NCBI GenBank assembly: GCA_900553155.1
Contig: USCM01000016.1
Coordinates: 1-14,937 of the forward strand
DNA: 14,937 bases
DNA from: an uncultured Prevotella sp.
GTDB taxonomy: Bacteria; Bacteroidota; Bacteroidia; Bacteroidales; Bacteroidaceae
Reading direction: 5' to 3'
Shown here: positions 12,615 through 14,937 of the stretch, piece by piece
How positions within the stretch are numbered: the first letter of the stretch is position 1
Layout of the letters: each line of letters opens with the position of its first letter
The notes under the pieces: generated by a model
Seen by the model: the letters and a program-made list of their open reading frames with translations, nothing else
Databases searched by the model: none
Told to the model about the DNA's origin: nothing
Made by a program: the position numbers and the translations under genes

Positions 12615-14937
12615 ATGATGAAGCAGGTTAAATTCCAAAATGCCATCAGGACAGCGACGCTCTCGGCTGGTCTGTTCCTTTCGGCAAGCGCCTTTGCACA
12701 GCAGATTACTGTGAAGGGCCACGTAGTAGACGAGACCGGCGAGCCAGTCATCGGCGCATCCGTCAAGGTTGTTGGCGGCAAGACAGGTGCGGTGACCGAC
12801 ATCGACGGCAATTTCTCTATCGCAGCCGACAAGAAGGCTACTCTCGAAATCACTTACATCGGCTACGAACCTCTTAAGGTTGTTGCCGGACAAAATCTCA
12901 AGATTCAGCTTAAGAACACATCAACAACTCTTAACGACGTTGTCGTTATCGGTTATGGTGTTGCCAAGAAGAACGACCTCACGGGTTCGGTTACAGCTAT
13001 CAAGCCCGACGAGAAGAACCACGCTCTTGTAACATCGGCACAGGAGATGATGCAGGGCAAGATTGCTGGTGTAAACGTTACAACAAGCAACGGTGGTCCT
13101 GGCGGTGGCGCCTCTATCCGTATACGTGGCGGTTCTTCGCTCAACGCAAGCAACGACCCATTGATTGTTATCGATGGTATGGCTCTCGACAACCAGGGTG
13201 TCAAGGGTGCTCCTAACGGATTGGGTATGGTGAACCCTAACGATATCGAAAGCTTCACAGTATTGAAGGATGCCTCGGCTACCGCCATCTATGGTTCGCG
13301 TGGTTCTAACGGTGTTATCATCATCACCACTAAGAAAGGACGCGGCAACCAGAAACCTCAGGTAAGCTACTCGGGCAACGTGTCTATGTCGATGCTCGCC
13401 AACAAGTATGACGTGCTCAACGGCGACGAATACCGCGACTTCATAAAGTCTTACTACGGTGAGGACAGCGACGCTGCAAAGCTGCTGGGTACAGCCAACA
13501 CCGACTGGCAGGACGAAATCTACCGCACTGCAATCTCTACCGACCACAACGTAACCGTACAGGGCGGATTGAAGAATATGCCTTACCGCGCAAGCCTTGG
13601 CTATACCGACCAGAACGGTATTCTCAAGGGTGGCAACTATCAGCGTTACACTGCAAGCGTAAACCTCTCGCCGTCGTTCTTCAAGGATCACTTGAAGCTC
13701 AACATCAACGGTAAGTTTATGCACGCAAAGACCAAGTATGCCAACAACGACGCCGTGGGTGCCGCTCTGCGTATGGACCCTACACAATCGGTTAAGGCCG
13801 ATGGCTTCGACAACTATAACGGCTACTTTGCATGGACCGACAAGGCAGACCCTGCCAAGTATCCATCACACATAACAACTATTGCCAACACCAACGCTCC
13901 TTCAAACCCGGTAGCTCTGCTCAACGAGAAGGACGACCGTGCAAACTCTAACGACTTCCTTGGCAACATCGAGGCCGACTATAAGATACACGGCTTTGAG
14001 GACCTCCGCATACATGCCAACCTTTCGGGCGACTGGGCTTCGGGCAAGCAGACCACTATCATGGCCGACTGGGGACCAAGCAACTTCTATTGGGGCAACA
14101 CTGGCTTCATTAAGGAGTCGAAGCGCAACCTCCAGCTCTCTACATACGCTCAGTACTACAAGGACTTTGCCAAGACCCAGCACATCGACGTGATGGGTGG
14201 TTACGAGTGGGGACACATCAAGTATTGGGGCAACAAGCTCTACCACGATATGGCTTCAGAGTATGGCAAGACAGCCGAGGAGATTGCTGCAATGACCGAC
14301 AAGAGCTACAACTCGTACAGTAAAGACAAGTGGGAGCAGGAGAGCTACCTCGTATCGTTCTACGGACGTTTGAACTACATCGCCTTCGACCGCTACATGT
14401 TCACAGCTACAGTACGTCGCGACGGTTCGTCACGCTTCAAGGAGCACTGGGCTACATTCCCTGCCTTCGCCTTGGGTTGGAAGATCAACGAGGAGAACTT
14501 CCTCAAGAACACTTCTTGGCTCGACGAGTTGAAGCTGCGCCTTGGCTATGGTAAGACAGGTCAGCAGGACGGCATCGGAAACTACAACTACTTCCAGTCG
14601 TACAACGACAATACCAAGACCACCAATGGACGCTATCCTATGATTGGCGTAGGCGACGGCACTGGTGTGATGTATCGTCCAGACGCTTACAACGAGGAGC
14701 TTAAGTGGGAGACAACATCTACATACAACGTAGGTCTCGACTTCTCGGTATTGCGCGACCGTGTTCGTGGTAGCGTAGACTACTACTACCGCAAGACCAC
14801 CGATCTTCTTAACGACGCTTATGTTCCTACGGGTTCTAACTTCCGCAACAAGGTTAAGTCGAACATCGGTTCGTTGGAGAACAAGGGTATCGAGGCTTCG
14901 CTCACCGTCCGTCCTATACAGACAACCGACTGGCAGG
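12615..14937 (+). CDS. SusC/RagA-type TonB-linked outer membrane receptor (3' truncated by window)
   Basis: The frame opens at tandem ATGs (12615 and 12618) and remains open to the window end: 774 residues of an expected ~1000. Residues 1-28 are a Sec signal peptide (cleavage after SAFA, before QQ). Residues 31-100 are the carboxypeptidase-regulatory-like domain (ITVKGHVVDETGEPVIGASV, TDIDGNFSI), followed by the TonB-box-like TTLNDVVVIGYG (104-115) and the plug domain, including IRIRGGSSL and AIYGSRGSNGVIIITTKKG (224-242); the beta-barrel fills the rest. SusC proteins import oligosaccharides across the outer membrane with a SusD lipoprotein cap, energised by TonB-ExbBD. SusD should lie just outside the window. 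The substrate cannot be read from this sequence; the SLC45-like MFS and LacI-type neighbours suggest an alpha-glucan. Confidence 0.95.
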   Translation, partial: MMKQVKFQNAIRTATLSAGLFLSASAFAQQITVKGHVVDETGEPVIGASVKVVGGKTGAVTDIDGNFSIAADKKATLEITYIGYEPLKVVAGQNLKIQLKNTSTTLNDVVVIGYGVAKKNDLTGSVTAIKPDEKNHALVTSAQEMMQGKIAGVNVTTSNGGPGGGASIRIRGGSSLNASNDPLIVIDGMALDNQGVKGAPNGLGMVNPNDIESFTVLKDASATAIYGSRGSNGVIIITTKKGRGNQKPQVSYSGNVSMSMLANKYDVLNGDEYRDFIKSYYGEDSDAAKLLGTANTDWQDEIYRTAISTDHNVTVQGGLKNMPYRASLGYTDQNGILKGGNYQRYTASVNLSPSFFKDHLKLNINGKFMHAKTKYANNDAVGAALRMDPTQSVKADGFDNYNGYFAWTDKADPAKYPSHITTIANTNAPSNPVALLNEKDDRANSNDFLGNIEADYKIHGFEDLRIHANLSGDWASGKQTTIMADWGPSNFYWGNTGFIKESKRNLQLSTYAQYYKDFAKTQHIDVMGGYEWGHIKYWGNKLYHDMASEYGKTAEEIAAMTDKSYNSYSKDKWEQESYLVSFYGRLNYIAFDRYMFTATVRRDGSSRFKEHWATFPAFALGWKINEENFLKNTSWLDELKLRLGYGKTGQQDGIGNYNYFQSYNDNTKTTNGRYPMIGVGDGTGVMYRPDAYNEELKWETTSTYNVGLDFSVLRDRVRGSVDYYYRKTTDLLNDAYVPTGSNFRNKVKSNIGSLENKGIEASLTVRPIQTTDWQ

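Overview
The window looks like a chromosomal segment from a Bacteroidales bacterium, most likely Prevotellaceae (Prevotella/Segatella type). Supporting signs are a SusC-type TonB-dependent receptor with an N-terminal carboxypeptidase-regulatory-like domain, a DUF5074/BtuG-like surface lipoprotein, a T9SS-like C-terminal tail on its neighbour, an FtsX/MacB-type permease of the duplicated Bacteroidetes kind, starts with no obvious Shine-Dalgarno, and several promoters of the Bacteroidetes type (-7 box TAnnTTTG with a TTG or TTTG about 20 nt upstream). The genus is inference; no rRNA or other marker is present.

Layout. 1-1266 (+): C-terminal part of an FtsX/MacB-type ABC permease, cut by the window edge. 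1300-2020 (-): an AT-rich higB-higA toxin-antitoxin operon with a palindromic operator overlapping its promoter. 2057-5042 (-): leuS with a strong terminator and its own promoter. 5153-7567 (-): two surface or exported protein genes, a DUF5074/BtuG-like propeller lipoprotein followed by a 'CPAPGQF' family cell-surface protein, each with its own recognisable promoter. 7499-8176 is a 680-bp intergenic region holding a 276-bp gapless imperfect palindrome (candidate MITE or fold-back element), a 22-bp tandem repeat array, a hairpin and a promoter. 8177-9709 (+): one uninterrupted reading frame that fuses a YitT-type membrane protein to a complete RdgB/HAM1 nucleotide-sanitising pyrophosphatase. 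9755-9863: a terminator plus a possible short leftward transcript. 9883-12255 (-): lacI-type regulator followed by an SLC45-like MFS sugar transporter. 12370-14937 (+): twin perfect LacI-type operators, a promoter, a 145-nt leader and a susC-like gene that runs off the window.

How the genes work together. The right third is the start of a polysaccharide utilisation locus: the LacI-type protein would sense a sugar and bind the two TGCAAACGTTTGCA operators between itself and susC; SusC (with a SusD presumably beyond the window) would import oligosaccharides across the outer membrane, and the MFS protein would take the products across the inner membrane. An alpha-glucan or maltodextrin substrate is my best guess from the LacI + SLC45-like MFS + SusC combination, but no glycoside hydrolase is in view to confirm it. 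The two surface proteins at 5153-7498 resemble partners found in Bacteroidetes cobalamin-uptake loci, but no cobalamin riboswitch or btuB is seen here.

Most unusual points: the YitT-RdgB fusion, the 276-bp palindromic element, the 22-bp array whose core also occurs inverted 2.8 kb away at the end of the neighbouring gene pair, and an operator-like site overlapping a promoter downstream of the MFS gene.
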